DNA of 64,000 nt from Bagarius yarrelli. Its lineage: Eukaryota; Chordata; Actinopteri; Siluriformes; Sisoridae. The notes beneath the pieces were generated by a model, which was not told the origin of the DNA, did no database searches, and worked only from the letters and a program-made list of their open reading frames with translations. The DNA is taken from NCBI GenBank assembly GCA_005784505.1, contig VCAZ01000117.1, positions 641,501 to 705,500 of the forward strand, in the 5' to 3' direction. The position numbers and the translations under genes are program-made. Shown in pieces: positions 56,001 through 64,000 of the stretch (position 1 is the first letter of the stretch; each line of letters begins with the position of its first letter).

Positions 56001-59000
56001 CTACCCTAGGCGACAAATTGTTTGGTGAAACGCCTTCTTCGAAAGTACTTGGGAAATTAATCCTCTGGGCCAGACTAGAGTCACGGTTTGAAAACTGGCC
56101 GTGGTTCTAGAAGCACTAGCTGAGGCGAACCATTTTTGACTTAATGATCCTTATCTTTATTATGATTTTTCCTAGCTATAACGTTCATCAAACAAAGTAG
56201 GTGACATGCAGGTCTTATCTGTTGCCTTCTCCCGCATGAAGTTTTGCCCAGGCAAAGCAAAATCCTGCACCGGAGGCTGGTCTACATGCCAAAAATAACT
56301 ATGTACTGTGCGCTTCTTAATTTTGCAGGCTATCTATCCATCTTTTGTGTCGGCAAACCAGGAAAGGCTAAACTTGCTGTGCCCTTAGGGGAACATCTGG
56401 ATAGCACAACTCAAAAGTTATTGGTATGCATGCATACGTACGATATGCCCTGCCTTGCGGTTTTATGAGAACAAATGCTCACCTCCAGTAACTCCTCTAA
56501 GGGCTTCGTGTTATCGTTGTCCACCTCAAGCTGAACGATGGTCTCCTTCATTTTATTATACTCAAACTGAAGGATGCTGTGGGCCTCCTTTGTCTGCTCA
56601 CACTCCTAAAATGAAACAAATTGAGCAGCAGAGTATTAAACCCAAGTGCCTAATGCTTTAACGTAAAAAAGTCCCCATAGTTTTCATGAAGGACCTGCTG
56701 ACTGGCAGTGTTTTACTTACACTTCTTAGCTCATCACACTGTCTGTGAGATTCAGAGAGCTTGTTGCCCATGTCCTCTATAGTGTTGTTTAGTTTTTCCA
56801 CCTGTTTTATCAGGTTAGATTTCTCCTCCTCCAGCTGATCGATGGTCAACACAACCATCTGCTGCTCCTCCTCAGGCTCAGCCAGGGAGATCTGAAATAA
56901 AACAACACTTAATCCTGTCATCCATATTTGCTTCTTGTGACGTTGGACCACAAGCAAGCTCTCTGGAAAGAGGTGGGACAAAGGAATGGAACGCGACAGG
57001 TGGCTGCTAACAACCTCACCCACAAACACACACATACAGACACACGCAGTTTACAGTTACAGACCCAATTTCATCTGAATGAAAGTTAACCCTCAGTACC
57101 TCCTGCTGCTGGATCAGAGTCTTCTTTATCTCATTGGTCTCTGTTTGGTAGATGCTGTGACCCTCCTCGTCTTGCTGTGGCTGCTAAAACACACCTATAT
57201 GTCAAAGAGGTTTACATTCAAGTTCTTAATGTTCACATCAGCAATAAGCCACAGATTAAAGCTTGCAGCTTAAAACTACTTATTTTAATTTCAAGCCAAT
57301 TTTTTACAAAATAATTTTTAAATAAACTGCACAATGAATGTTTTAACACCCATTTTCACGAAATCAGCAACTTTACAGTATAGACCTGCACTCCTGCACG
57401 AGTACCTTGGTACCCGCAGGACCCGACATAAGTGCAGCATCCAAGAATTGATGGGTGAAGGCAGGTGCGGGCAGTAAGATCCTTATGTGTGAGGACTGCG
57501 AGAGTATAAAACTAGTGCAACATGGGGTTCGAATCCCAGCACAACCAAGTTGCCACTGCAGGGTCCCTGGACAAAGGCCCCTAACCTCTAATTGCTCACT
57601 TGTATAAAAGAGATAAATGTAAGTCGCTTTGGATAGGGGCGTCTGCTAACTGACATAAATGTAAATGGAAAATAATAAAAAAAATTTAATTAAATGACTA
57701 AAAACAAATAAACTATTTTTTAATCTATCTATTTGTTTATTTTCTGTTTCTTTTTTATTTGTATTTAAAAGGGAAGCAGGTGAAACAAATAAAAGTAGCA
57801 GGACGTAGCTGTAAAAATAAAACACGCGGCAACCCGTGAATATTACAGGAGAAAAATAAAATATTTTCCGGTAGTGTGCGGAAGCGGGACGGAATCTTCC
57901 AGAAGCATGAGGGGGCCCAGGTCTCTACTTTAGAGTTCCCCAAATGTTCCCAATGCCAATCAGTATAAATGTTTATCGTCCATACCTTCTCCTCGTTGTG
58001 GGTCGTCTTTATCTCATCGTTTTCTGCTTGAAACATGCTGTAAACTTTCTCGTCTTTCTGACGCTCCTTAAACACACAGGGCAGAAAAAAGTTCACATTT
58101 AAGTGCATGAAATTAAACATTTATTTTGTCACATATATTTTTTTACAGCAGAAGGAAATTTGTTTATCGCATATCCCATTTTAGTAAGTTGGGGGTCAGA
58201 GCGCAGAGTCAGCTATGATACAGCGCCCCTGGAGCAGGAAGGGTTAAGGGTCTTGCTCAAGGAACCAACAGTGGCTGGCTGGTGGTGGGGCTTGAACCCA
58301 GTTCTTCCTGGTCTTCAGATCAACAACTCAGGCTGGAGGTGGGATATGAACCCCAGATCAACAAGTCAACCATTCCTTAACCATTTGAGCCACCACTGCC
58401 CCAGTGGTGATATTAACATTAATATCTACAATGAGCCACTGAAAAAAATCAAAACCCCCCAAAAATTAAACTTTAGTTTTGAACCAGTTTTTAAAATTCT
58501 TTAGATTTCTAACAGACAGGTGCATTTTTTTACATGTATTTTGTTTAGATCATCAACCTCCAGGTTCCCAAAATATCTCCAAAATCAAAGTATAAATTCC
58601 AGTGTAGCATTTATAGTTTAACAACAATAAATGTTTACCTTCAGTGACTCCAATTCCCTGTGTAACTCCTCCAGAGTCTTCTTCATCTCGTCGTTCTCTA
58701 CCTCCAGCTGAGCGACGATCTCCTTCATCTCATTATATTCAAGCTGGAGGATGCTGTGAGTCTCCTGCTTTTGTTTACACTCCTAAAACACACAGATTGC
58801 ACAACAAGGCATTCATCTCCTGTGCCTAATGCTTAAACATCAAAAAAGTCCTTATGGATTTTTTTTTCTCATACTTACATTTCTTAGCTCATCATACTCT
58901 TTGTGAGACTCAAAAAGTTTGTTGCCCATGTCCTCCACAGTGTCGTTCAGATTTTCCACCTGTTTTTTTAAGATACACTTCTCCTGCTCCAGCTGATCGA

Positions 59001-59750
59001 TGGTCTGCATGACCTTCTGATGTTTCTCCTCAGCCTCAGCCAGGGAAACCTGAAAGATCAACAATTAATCTTTATCGTCTTTAGTTGCTTCTTGTGATGA
59101 TGAGCTTCGTTGTTATCTTGGGTGGCAAGCATCCAGGGGGTTCGGGTATAGAAATAAAACATGAAGGTGACTTATAACGACAATAGGAACTCCTGACACA
59201 CAAAATACAAAAAAAAAAATGTTTACTTTCAGTAATTCTTGCTGGTGAATCAGAGTCTTCTTCATCTCGTCCTTCTCTGCTTGGAGGATGCTGTGAGCCT
59301 TTTGTTCTTGTTGACGCTCCTGAAACACATCAATGTCTTAACAATCAGATCTGCAGTGGAGCATAAATAAAATCGGTAAACTTACGTATAAAGAAAACTT
59401 TATTTTAAGTCACATGTTAGATGTTTTTGGGGAGAAAGTCAGTGTAGCTAGATTGAGGTGGTTTGGATATGTACAGAAAAGGGATAGGGAATATAATTGG
59501 TAGGAGGATGTTAGAAATGGCAGAAGGTAAAGAGGAAGAGCAAAGAGGAGGTATTTGGATGTGATAAACGAGGACATGAAGTTAGTGGGTGTGAGTAAAG
59601 AGGATGTAGAGATTAGGGGTAGGTGGAAACAGATGATTCGCTGGGGCAACCCCTAAAAGGGAACAGCCGAAAAGAGAAGAAAAAGAAGATAGAAAAACAA
59701 GCAAAAACTCATTATGGCTAGATCGTGTACCCAAAATTTGAGTTATCAAG

Positions 59751-59792
<42 letters not shown>

Positions 59793-61692
59793 TGTATGGT
59801 TCACTACAATTAAGTGTTTACCCTCAGTAACTCATCCAAAGTCTTCTTCATGTCCTCGTTCTCCACCTTAATCTCATTACACTCAAACATGAGGATGCTG
59901 TGAGCTTCCTGCTCTCGCTGACACTCCTAAAAACACACACATCAAGCAACAGAGGATGACCTTCGAGTACCTAATACTTCAACATCAGAAATCCACATGG
60001 TTTTTAAAAGGTTCTAATAAATAGCAGGGGGTTTTTTTTCCCTCCTTTTTACGTTTTTGAGCTCAGCATATTTTCTGTGAAACTCAAAGAGTTTGTTGTC
60101 CACGTTCTTCATAGTGTTGTTTAGATTTTCCATCTTTTCTTTAAGGATATACTTTTCCCCCTCCAGCTGATCGATGGTCTGCATAACCTTCTCATGTTCC
60201 TCCTCAGCATTAGCCAAGGAGACCTAAAAAAACCACAACAATGAATTTTTAATATAAGTTATATAAGAATAATATAGTTTATATAATTATTATTATCCAG
60301 ACAAACACAGCTTATTCTATTTCTCAGATGACAAATTTTACATAGCAAGCAAACCATTGGTGGGGAAAAGAATGAAAACACAGCTGGTGGCTGCTAACAA
60401 CTACCATTCCTCACACACACAGTTCAGAATAATAGCTGATATATAAAGCATATAAAGAAGTGATTACCTTCAGTAACTCCTGCTGCTGATTTAGAGTTTT
60501 CTTCATGTCATTGTTCTCCGCTTGGATGATGCTGTGAGCTTCCTGCTCTCGCTGACAATACTACGACACAAACACTTTAAACATCTAAACCTGAGCACCT
60601 AATACTTCATTAAAAAGTCCTCATGGGGTCTATAAAGAAGCTGATTACTTCCCGTTTCGTCTCTGTTACCTTTGTTAGCTCGTCATATTCTTTGTGAGAC
60701 TCAGAGAGCTTGATGTCCATGTCCTGCACAGTGTTGTTTAGTTTCTCCAGCTGTTTTGCCAGGATAGACTTTTCCTCCTCCAGCTGTGCGATAGTCTGCA
60801 CAAACCTCTGATGTTCCTTCTCAACTTCAGCCTCGGAGACCTGAAAACAACAATGTACACTGCTCAAAAAATAAAGGGAACACTAAAATAACACATCCTA
60901 GATCTGAATGAATGAAATATTCTTATTAAATACTTTGTTCTTTACATAGTTGAATGTGCCGACAACAAAATCACACAAAAATTATCAATGAAAATCTAAT
61001 TTATTAACCCATGGAGGTCTGGATTTGGAGTCAAACTCAAAATTGAAGTGGAAAAACCACTACAGGCTGATCCAACTTTGATGTAATGTCCTTAATACAA
61101 GTCAAAATGAGACTCAGTAGTGTGTGTGGCCTCCACGTGCCTGTATGACCTCCCTACAACGCCTGGGCATGCTCCTGATGAGGTGGCGAATGGTCTCCTG
61201 AGGGATCTCCTCCCAGACCTGGACTAAAACTAAGACATGATGTCCCAGATGTGCTCAATTGGATTCAGGTCTAGGGAACGGGTGGGCCAGTCCATAGCAT
61301 CAATGCCTTTGTCTTGCAGGAACTGCTGACACACTCCAGCCACATGAGGTCTAGCATTGTTATGCATTAGGAGGAACCCAGGGGCAACCGCACCGGCATA
61401 TGGAAATTGATTGTCAATCAGTGTTGCTTCCTAAGTGGGCAGTTTGATTTCACAGAAGTGTGATTGACTTGGAGTTACATTGTGTTGTTTAAGTGTTCCC
61501 TTTAGTTTTTTGAGCAGTGTACCTATAATTTTGTTTATGATAAAGGACATCCAGGTCACACATCCAGCTCCTCAGACGAGCTCCTTACACTACATGGACG
61601 GTGGTACCTTAACACAGCTGCCCACTGACAGATTTGGGACGAGCACAGCTAGTGCCTGTTAATGACTGTGGCAGATCCTCACACTCAGGTAT

Positions 61693-61728
<36 letters not shown>

Positions 61729-63927
61729 AATACTGTATAAGTTGTAATTTCCTGAGAAGAAATGCTTACCTTTAGTAGCTCCTGCTGCTGAATCAGAGTT
61801 TTCTTCATCTTATCGTTCTCTGATTGGAGTATGCTGAGAACCTCCTGTTCAGAATGACGCTCCTGAAACACACCAATGCATCAGTACAGGTTTACATTCA
61901 AGGGCTAAACTTAGATACCCTAGAGGTAGAGATCAATATTGGAAACATAATAATACTGCTTTAATTGTAAATTGACATGCTAAAAAAAACATTTAATATC
62001 TATTTATTGTCTATACCCACTTTTTTCTAATCAGGGTCACGAGGATCTGCTGGAGTTTATCCTAGCTGTCAATGGATGAAAGACAGGGGTACAACCTGGA
62101 CAGGTCACTAGTTCATCACAGGGCCACATAGCAACAACCACACACTCTCACTTCTCACCAATCAATCTAACATACATGTTTTTGGACTGTGCGAGGAAAC
62201 CGGAGAACCCGGAGTAAACCCACACAAGCACAGGAAGAACATACAAACTCCACACAGAAAGACCTCTGCAGGGGATACGAACCTGGAACCTTCATACTGT
62301 GAGGTAAGAATGCTAAACACTAAGCTGCACCAAACGTGATGAACTCATCAGCTTATTGGTCAGTGGTGTTGTTGGTGAACTGAAAAATGAGTTTATTGTT
62401 TATTTTAACATTTTGATTGGATAATTTCTTGGTCCTTTGGATAATTTTAGCCTAAATAATCTGACAATTACACATTTTCCCGTTTCTTGCTGGGAGGCAA
62501 CTGTGCTAACCGCTTAGCCACCATACTGCCCCTTGTCCCCAAAATGTATCAGTCGAACTTTTCTGAATACTAATGTTTACCTTTTGAAACTCCTCCTCCT
62601 TGTGTGACAGAGTCTTCTTAATCTCATCTTTCTCCACCTCCAGCTGTGTGACGGTTTCCTTAATCTGATTATATTCACACTGGAGGAGACTGTAAGCCTC
62701 TTGCTCTCGCTCACACTCCTAAAACACACACGTGGATCGACAAAGGTTTTAACAAAACTCTCCACTTCGCATAGCTCAGCATACCAATATCACAACAGGG
62801 GCAACTACTTATCTTAGCACCAGCGGTCAGTGAGACAGCCAACAGACAGGAGGCGGGACTAAATGAATAAACAAATGTTTACCTTTAATAAGTCCTTCAC
62901 CTTTAGCTTCATGTCGTCATTCTCCACCTCCAGCTGTGCACTAGTTTTCTTCATCTCATCATACTCAAACTGGAGGATGCTGTGAGCCTCCTGCTTTTGC
63001 TCACACTCCTAAAACACACACACACACATAGAGCAACATCATTTCACTCGAGAAACTTAAACATAAAGTACTTTTAAATTAAAAAGGAGTCATTTTAATA
63101 GCAGTTCTCACTTACCAGTAGTAGCTCGTCATACTTTTTGTGAGATTCATACAGCTCGTTGTCCATGTTCCGTTTAGTCTCGCTTAGTTTGTCCACCTGT
63201 TTAGTCAAGTTTGTCCTCTCCTCCTCAGTCTCAGCCTGAGAAACCTGAAACAACAACAGTTCAACTTTATCATCTTTATTTACTTCTTGTAATGGTGAAG
63301 CTCCAAAAACACATACAGCACGACTTCAGCACCACTGATTTGGACAGCGTACAAGCCCACAGCCAGAAAATAGGAACAAGGAAAACAACTGGTGGCTGTT
63401 TATGGCTGTGGCAGTTTCCTCCACACCGGACAGACTTTACAACAGAAGTAGGTCAAAATGTTTACTTTCAGTAACTCCAGAGTCTTCTTTATTTCATCGT
63501 TCTCTTTTTGGAGGATGCTGTGATCCTCCTGTTCTCTCTGACGCTCCTAAAACACACACATGGGCCAGAAATGGTTTATGAAAAATTTTAAATTCATTGT
63601 GCAGCAAATGATTTTCGAACCTTTCGACATAAGCAAAATGATTTTCGAACCTTTCGACATAAGCAAAGCAGTCTGTACGTGTTTACACTCATTTTGGCGA
63701 GATCATCAACCTCCAGGTTCCCAACATGTCCACAAAACATGAGTAAACACATACAAACAGTTCACACTAACGATTGTAGTTTAATAAGAATAACAGTTTA
63801 CCCTCAGTATCTCCTCCAGAGTCTTCCTCATGCCATCGTTCTCCACCTCTATCTGAGCGATGGTCTCCTTCATCTCATTATACTCAAACTGGAGGATGCT
63901 GTAAGCCTTATGCTCCTGCTCAAACTC
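47268..63927 (-). CDS. Coiled-coil repeat protein, array 2 (32 exons, 5' end outside window)
   Basis: A second array of the same C, A and B exon types on the minus strand, read from 63.9 kb down to 47.3 kb, about 1,343 codons with no stop. All exons are phase 0-0. Exon and intron sequence clearly match array 1, so the two are copies of one ancestor. Here the order is less regular: A-A, B-B and C-B neighbours occur, one C-A fusion, one hybrid exon and several shortened exons. No start codon or membrane-helix exon is in view, so the 5' part lies past 64 kb or in array 1. A possible short last exon lies at 47153-47164. Function not recognised. Confidence 0.8.
47875..48100 (+). repeat. Second SINE-like family
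   Basis: Plus orientation, starts gcaatagtgactttattggt and ends near gctgaccctgcactatga. Confidence 0.6.
48319..48408 (-). CDS. Array 2 exon, type B
   Basis: 30 codons, HEQEWKSHNVLQAENEEMKK to KKRLLK. The acceptor is ttttgaaag, one codon later than in other B exons. Donor gtaaac. Confidence 0.78.
48498..48761 (-). CDS. Array 2 exon, fused C and A
   Basis: 88 codons: a complete C exon (VFLAQSEQEHQRFVEIITQQ to HDELTS) runs directly into the second part of an A exon (YNEMKEVMALLVVENE to TEEELIK). The intron and the first 15 codons of A are gone, the frame is kept. Donor gtaaac. Confidence 0.8.
49075..49460. repeat. Minisatellite, about 40 bp unit
   Basis: Degenerate repeats of gtcagaattgtgagatataa followed by a-c rich text, about nine copies, in an array 2 intron. 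A weaker related stretch lies at 26960-27100. Confidence 0.8.
49757..49849 (-). CDS. Array 2 exon, type B
   Basis: 31 codons, ERKHEWETKSVLQAENEKMK to QEEILK. Acceptor gttttaag, donor gtaaac. A 2 kb intron with two minisatellites lies before it. Confidence 0.83.
50548..50904. repeat. 20-bp minisatellite, nearly perfect
   Basis: About 17 copies of gctaggcacagcatagcccg with a few truncated units near the left end. The copies are almost identical, so the array is young or homogenised. In the 2 kb intron between array 2 exons 51831 and 49849. Confidence 0.92.
51451..51775 (+). repeat. Abundant fish retroposon
   Basis: Nearly full copy from the ggtcacagggatctgctgga motif to the right end gccactgtgctgcccc. 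Lies in the intron downstream of the array 2 exon at 51831. Confidence 0.7.
51831..51956 (-). CDS. Array 2 exon, type A shortened
   Basis: 42 codons, EYQREQEAHSTQFKYNEIID to KDELLLK. Two small in-frame deletions. Acceptor cattttag, donor gtaaac. Confidence 0.82.
52069..52239 (-). CDS. Array 2 exon, type C
   Basis: 57 codons, VSQTKAEEEHQKLVQIITQL to YDKLRN. Acceptor is ttttaaag, weak in pyrimidines next to the AG. Donor gtaagt. Confidence 0.83.
52417..52509 (-). CDS. Array 2 exon, type B
   Basis: 31 codons, EHQHEQEAHKVLQADNDEMK to QQELMM. Acceptor ttttttag, donor gtaaac. Confidence 0.83.
52648..52785 (-). CDS. Array 2 exon, type A
   Basis: 46 codons, ECEKKHEAYSILQLEYNEMK to REEELMK. Acceptor gttttag, donor gtaatt. 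Confidence 0.84.
52883..53053 (-). CDS. Array 2 exon, type C
   Basis: 57 codons, VSLAEAEEEHQKVSQTIAQL to YNELRN, close to consensus. Acceptor tgtcag, donor gtgaga. Confidence 0.85.
53202..53294 (-). CDS. Array 2 exon, type B
   Basis: 31 codons, RHLQEQKAHSILQAENDEIK to QQESMK. The expected A exon before it is missing; a retroelement-rich stretch takes its place. Acceptor gttttag, donor gtaaac. Confidence 0.82.
53518..53740 (-). mobile_element. L2-like LINE tail, antisense
   Basis: The left end ttcaaggagctttattgtca is the reverse complement of the usual L2 tail. Followed by text typical of that 3' UTR (tgcagtacacagtgaaatgc). Confidence 0.6.
53880..54175. repeat. Unclassified repeat copy 1
   Basis: Related over most of its length to 55965-56260 (cattgagactatggctgcg against cattgtggctgtggcc; ccagactaaagcccc against ccagactagagtc). 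Both copies lie in array 2 introns. Confidence 0.55.
54213..54383 (-). CDS. Array 2 exon, type C
   Basis: 57 codons, VSLAEGEEKHQKLVQTITQL to YEELTN. Acceptor ttccag, donor gtaaga. Confidence 0.84.
54569..54658 (-). CDS. Array 2 exon, type B
   Basis: 30 codons, ERQREQEDQSILQLETDEMK to QQELLK. Resembles 63466-63546 (ERQREQED start). Acceptor gttttag, donor gtcaac. Confidence 0.83.
54994..55119 (-). CDS. Array 2 exon, type A shortened
   Basis: 42 codons, EFEQEHKAYSILQFEYNEMK to LEEILK. A close copy of the exon at 63802-63927, with similar flanking introns. Acceptor gttttag, donor gttaac. Confidence 0.84.
55222..55347 (-). CDS. Array 2 exon, hybrid A/B-start and C-end, GC donor
   Basis: 42 codons, ELEQLEEEKSILTKQVENLN to YDELKN. 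The acceptor tgtgttag and first codons look like an A or B exon; from QLEEEKS on it is a C exon. The donor is gcaagt, a GC-AG intron, where other C exons have gtaagt. Confidence 0.76.
55470..55526 (-). CDS. Array 2 exon, 3' half of a type A exon
   Basis: 19 codons, VETNDMKKPLKHKEEELLK. Only the second half of an A exon survives, behind a new ttttttcag acceptor. Phase stays 0-0. Donor gtaaac. Confidence 0.7.
55965..56260. repeat. Unclassified repeat copy 2
   Basis: Partner of 53880-54175; probably part of a larger degraded element that starts near 55630. Confidence 0.5.
56483..56605 (-). CDS. Array 2 exon, type A shortened
   Basis: 41 codons, ECEQTKEAHSILQFEYNKMK to LEELLE, with a Pro in NTKPLEE. 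Acceptor attttag, donor gtgagc. Confidence 0.82.
56721..56891 (-). CDS. Array 2 exon, type C
   Basis: 57 codons, ISLAEPEEEQQMVVLTIDQL to CDELRS. Acceptor atttcag, donor gtaagt. Confidence 0.84.
57091..57183 (-). CDS. Array 2 exon, type B diverged
   Basis: 31 codons, QPQQDEEGHSIYQTETNEIK to QQEVLR. Starts Gln-Pro instead of Glu-Arg. Acceptor gttttag, donor gttaac. Second B in a row. Confidence 0.78.
57520..57665 (+). mobile_element. tRNA-derived SINE, head truncated
   Basis: Starts at ggggttcgaatcccagcac and has the normal tail. In an array 2 intron. Confidence 0.7.
57986..58066 (-). CDS. Array 2 exon, type B shortened
   Basis: 27 codons, ERQKDEKVYSMFQAENDEIK to NEEK. Acceptor gtttaag, donor gtatgg. 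More diverged than most. Confidence 0.78.
58190..58405 (-). repeat. Second SINE-like family
   Basis: Close relative of 19637-19856 in an array 2 intron. Confidence 0.65.
58639..58782 (-). CDS. Array 2 exon, type A lengthened
   Basis: 48 codons, ECKQKQETHSILQLEYNEMK to LESLK. The tail reads LEELHRELESLK, a small insertion relative to other A copies. Donor gtaaac. Confidence 0.83.
58879..59049 (-). CDS. Array 2 exon, type C
   Basis: 57 codons, VSLAEAEEKHQKVMQTIDQL to YDELRN. Acceptor ctttcag, donor gtaagt. Confidence 0.85.
59227..59319 (-). CDS. Array 2 exon, type B
   Basis: 31 codons, ERQQEQKAHSILQAEKDEMK to QQELLK. Acceptor gtttcag, donor gtaaac. Confidence 0.84.
59440..59690 (+). mobile_element. 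Non-LTR retrotransposon tail (RT C-terminus)
   Basis: Second copy of the element at 32285, same strand, with gtgataaacgaggacatgaa and the ggaacagccgaaaagag tail. Lies in an array 2 intron. Confidence 0.65.
59753..59790. repeat. AC microsatellite
   Basis: Uninterrupted CA run in an array 2 intron about 30 bp from the donor at 59822. Similar runs lie at 50020-50048 and 61690-61722. Confidence 0.9.
59822..59926 (-). CDS. Array 2 exon, type A shortened
   Basis: 35 codons, ECQREQEAHSILMFECNEIK to LDELLR. The KTIAQLE block is deleted in frame. Acceptor tttttag, donor gtaaac. Confidence 0.82.
60053..60223 (-). CDS. Array 2 exon, type C
   Basis: 57 codons, VSLANAEEEHEKVMQTIDQL to YAELKN. Acceptor tttttag, donor gtaaaa. 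Confidence 0.83.
60468..60560 (-). CDS. Array 2 exon, type B
   Basis: 31 codons, YCQREQEAHSIIQAENNDMK to QQELLK. Acceptor tgtcgtag is unusual. It follows C directly, without an A. Confidence 0.82.
60670..60840 (-). CDS. Array 2 exon, type C
   Basis: 57 codons, VSEAEVEKEHQRFVQTIAQL to YDELTK. Acceptor gttttcag lies about 15 bp from the end of a Tc1-like element. Donor gtaaca. Confidence 0.84.
60858..61519 (-). mobile_element. Degraded Tc1/mariner-like element with intact ends
   Basis: The ends are inverted repeats starting CACTGCTCAAAAAA and followed by AAAGGGAACACT, each flanked by TA. Inside, the minus strand reads DWPTRSLDLNPIEHIWD and later RSMPRRC with QARGGHTHY, the C-terminal part of a Tc1-type DDE transposase, with stops. 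About 660 bp, so non-autonomous. Inserted in an array 2 intron. Confidence 0.85.
61770..61862 (-). CDS. Array 2 exon, type B
   Basis: 31 codons, ERHSEQEVLSILQSENDKMK to QQELLK. Acceptor gtttcag, donor gtaagc. Confidence 0.83.
62020..62335 (+). repeat. Abundant fish retroposon
   Basis: Copy with ggatctgctggagtttatcc at the left and a degenerate right end, in an array 2 intron. A partial copy also lies at 54825-54925. Confidence 0.65.
62581..62718 (-). CDS. Array 2 exon, type A
   Basis: 46 codons, ECEREQEAYSLLQCEYNQIK to KEEEFQK. Second A in a row, so a B and a C were lost or an A was copied. Donor gtaaac. Confidence 0.83.
62883..63008 (-). CDS. Array 2 exon, type A shortened
   Basis: 42 codons, ECEQKQEAHSILQFEYDEMK to KVKDLLK. 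Acceptor tgttttag, donor gtaaac. Directly followed by another A exon. Confidence 0.83.
63116..63244 (-). CDS. Array 2 exon, type C shortened
   Basis: 43 codons, VSQAETEEERTNLTKQVDKL to YDELLL. Fourteen residues (EHQK to LEEE) are deleted in frame. Acceptor tttcag, donor gtaagt. Confidence 0.82.
63466..63546 (-). CDS. Array 2 exon, type B shortened
   Basis: 27 codons, ERQREQEDHSILQKENDEIK to LELLK, missing the IHQQ part. Acceptor gttttag, donor gtaaac. Confidence 0.82.
63605..63670. repeat. Tandem duplication of about 33 bp
   Basis: atgattttcgaacctttcga and the following bases occur twice in a row, in the intron between two array 2 exons. Confidence 0.85.
63802..63927 (-). CDS. Array 2 exon, type A shortened
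   Basis: 42 codons, EFEQEHKAYSILQFEYNEMK to LEEILR. Lacks four residues near the end. Nearly identical to the exon at 54994-55119. First exon of array 2 in the window. Confidence 0.84.
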
Positions 63928-64000
63928 CTAAAACACACACATCCAGCAACAAAGGGTTAAACATGAGTGCCCTATTGTGTGACATATATTTTCTATAAAG

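Noticed and set aside
32285..59690. LINE tails at 32.3 and 59.4 kb as proof of the inverted duplication
   Set aside because: Both copies are on the same strand although the arrays are opposite, so they are separate insertions.

Overview
The window is vertebrate genomic DNA, almost certainly from a ray-finned fish. Evidence: small coding exons with GT-AG introns, a vertebrate-type SLC18 monoamine transporter, and a dense load of fish-style repeats (tRNA-derived SINEs, Tc1/mariner and hAT elements, non-LTR retrotransposon tails, a Ty3/gypsy fragment, AC/TA microsatellites). The exact species cannot be read from the sequence; a catfish-like or other otophysan fish is a guess. There are no bacterial features.

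Region 1 (about 2.7-14.9 kb, minus strand) holds a vesicular monoamine transporter gene of the SLC18A2/VMAT2 type. Fourteen coding exons can be placed with matching splice phases. It looks damaged: the large luminal-loop exon and the exon before the EPALPIWM helix could not be found, the TM11-TM12 exon carries two single-base homopolymer gains that break the frame, and the Asp-Asn pair in TM1 has become Asp-His. Either this copy is decaying or the assembly has errors. The introns are full of transposon pieces.

Region 2 (14.9-19.2 kb) is a head-to-head intergenic interval filled mostly by a non-LTR retrotransposon 3' end, simple repeats and retroposons.

Region 3 (19.2-43.2 kb, plus strand) is the most unusual part. 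A start exon encodes a short protein with one membrane helix. It is followed by about 30 small exons that all begin and end in phase 0 and fall into three recurring types in a fixed order C-A-B: C (57 codons), A (46 codons) and B (31 codons). Together they keep one frame open for about 1,376 codons and encode a long charged coiled coil. B can be read as A lacking a 15-residue internal repeat, so repeats are nested at several scales. Introns after the same exon type are also alike, so whole genomic modules were copied. No stop codon or last exon is visible for this array.

Region 4 (43.2-47.2 kb) is repeat-rich spacer with a very clean hAT MITE.

Region 5 (47.2-63.9 kb, minus strand, running on past the window edge) is a second array of the same C/A/B exons, 32 exons and about 1,343 codons, in opposite orientation. 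It reads towards the first array and ends near 47.2 kb. Its 5' end lies outside the window. The two arrays are either tail-to-tail paralogues or one long gene split by an inversion or misassembly. The array shows exon fusions, a hybrid exon with a GC donor, partial exons and transposons sitting against splice sites. I do not recognise the protein; a membrane-anchored coiled-coil tether is the best structural guess.
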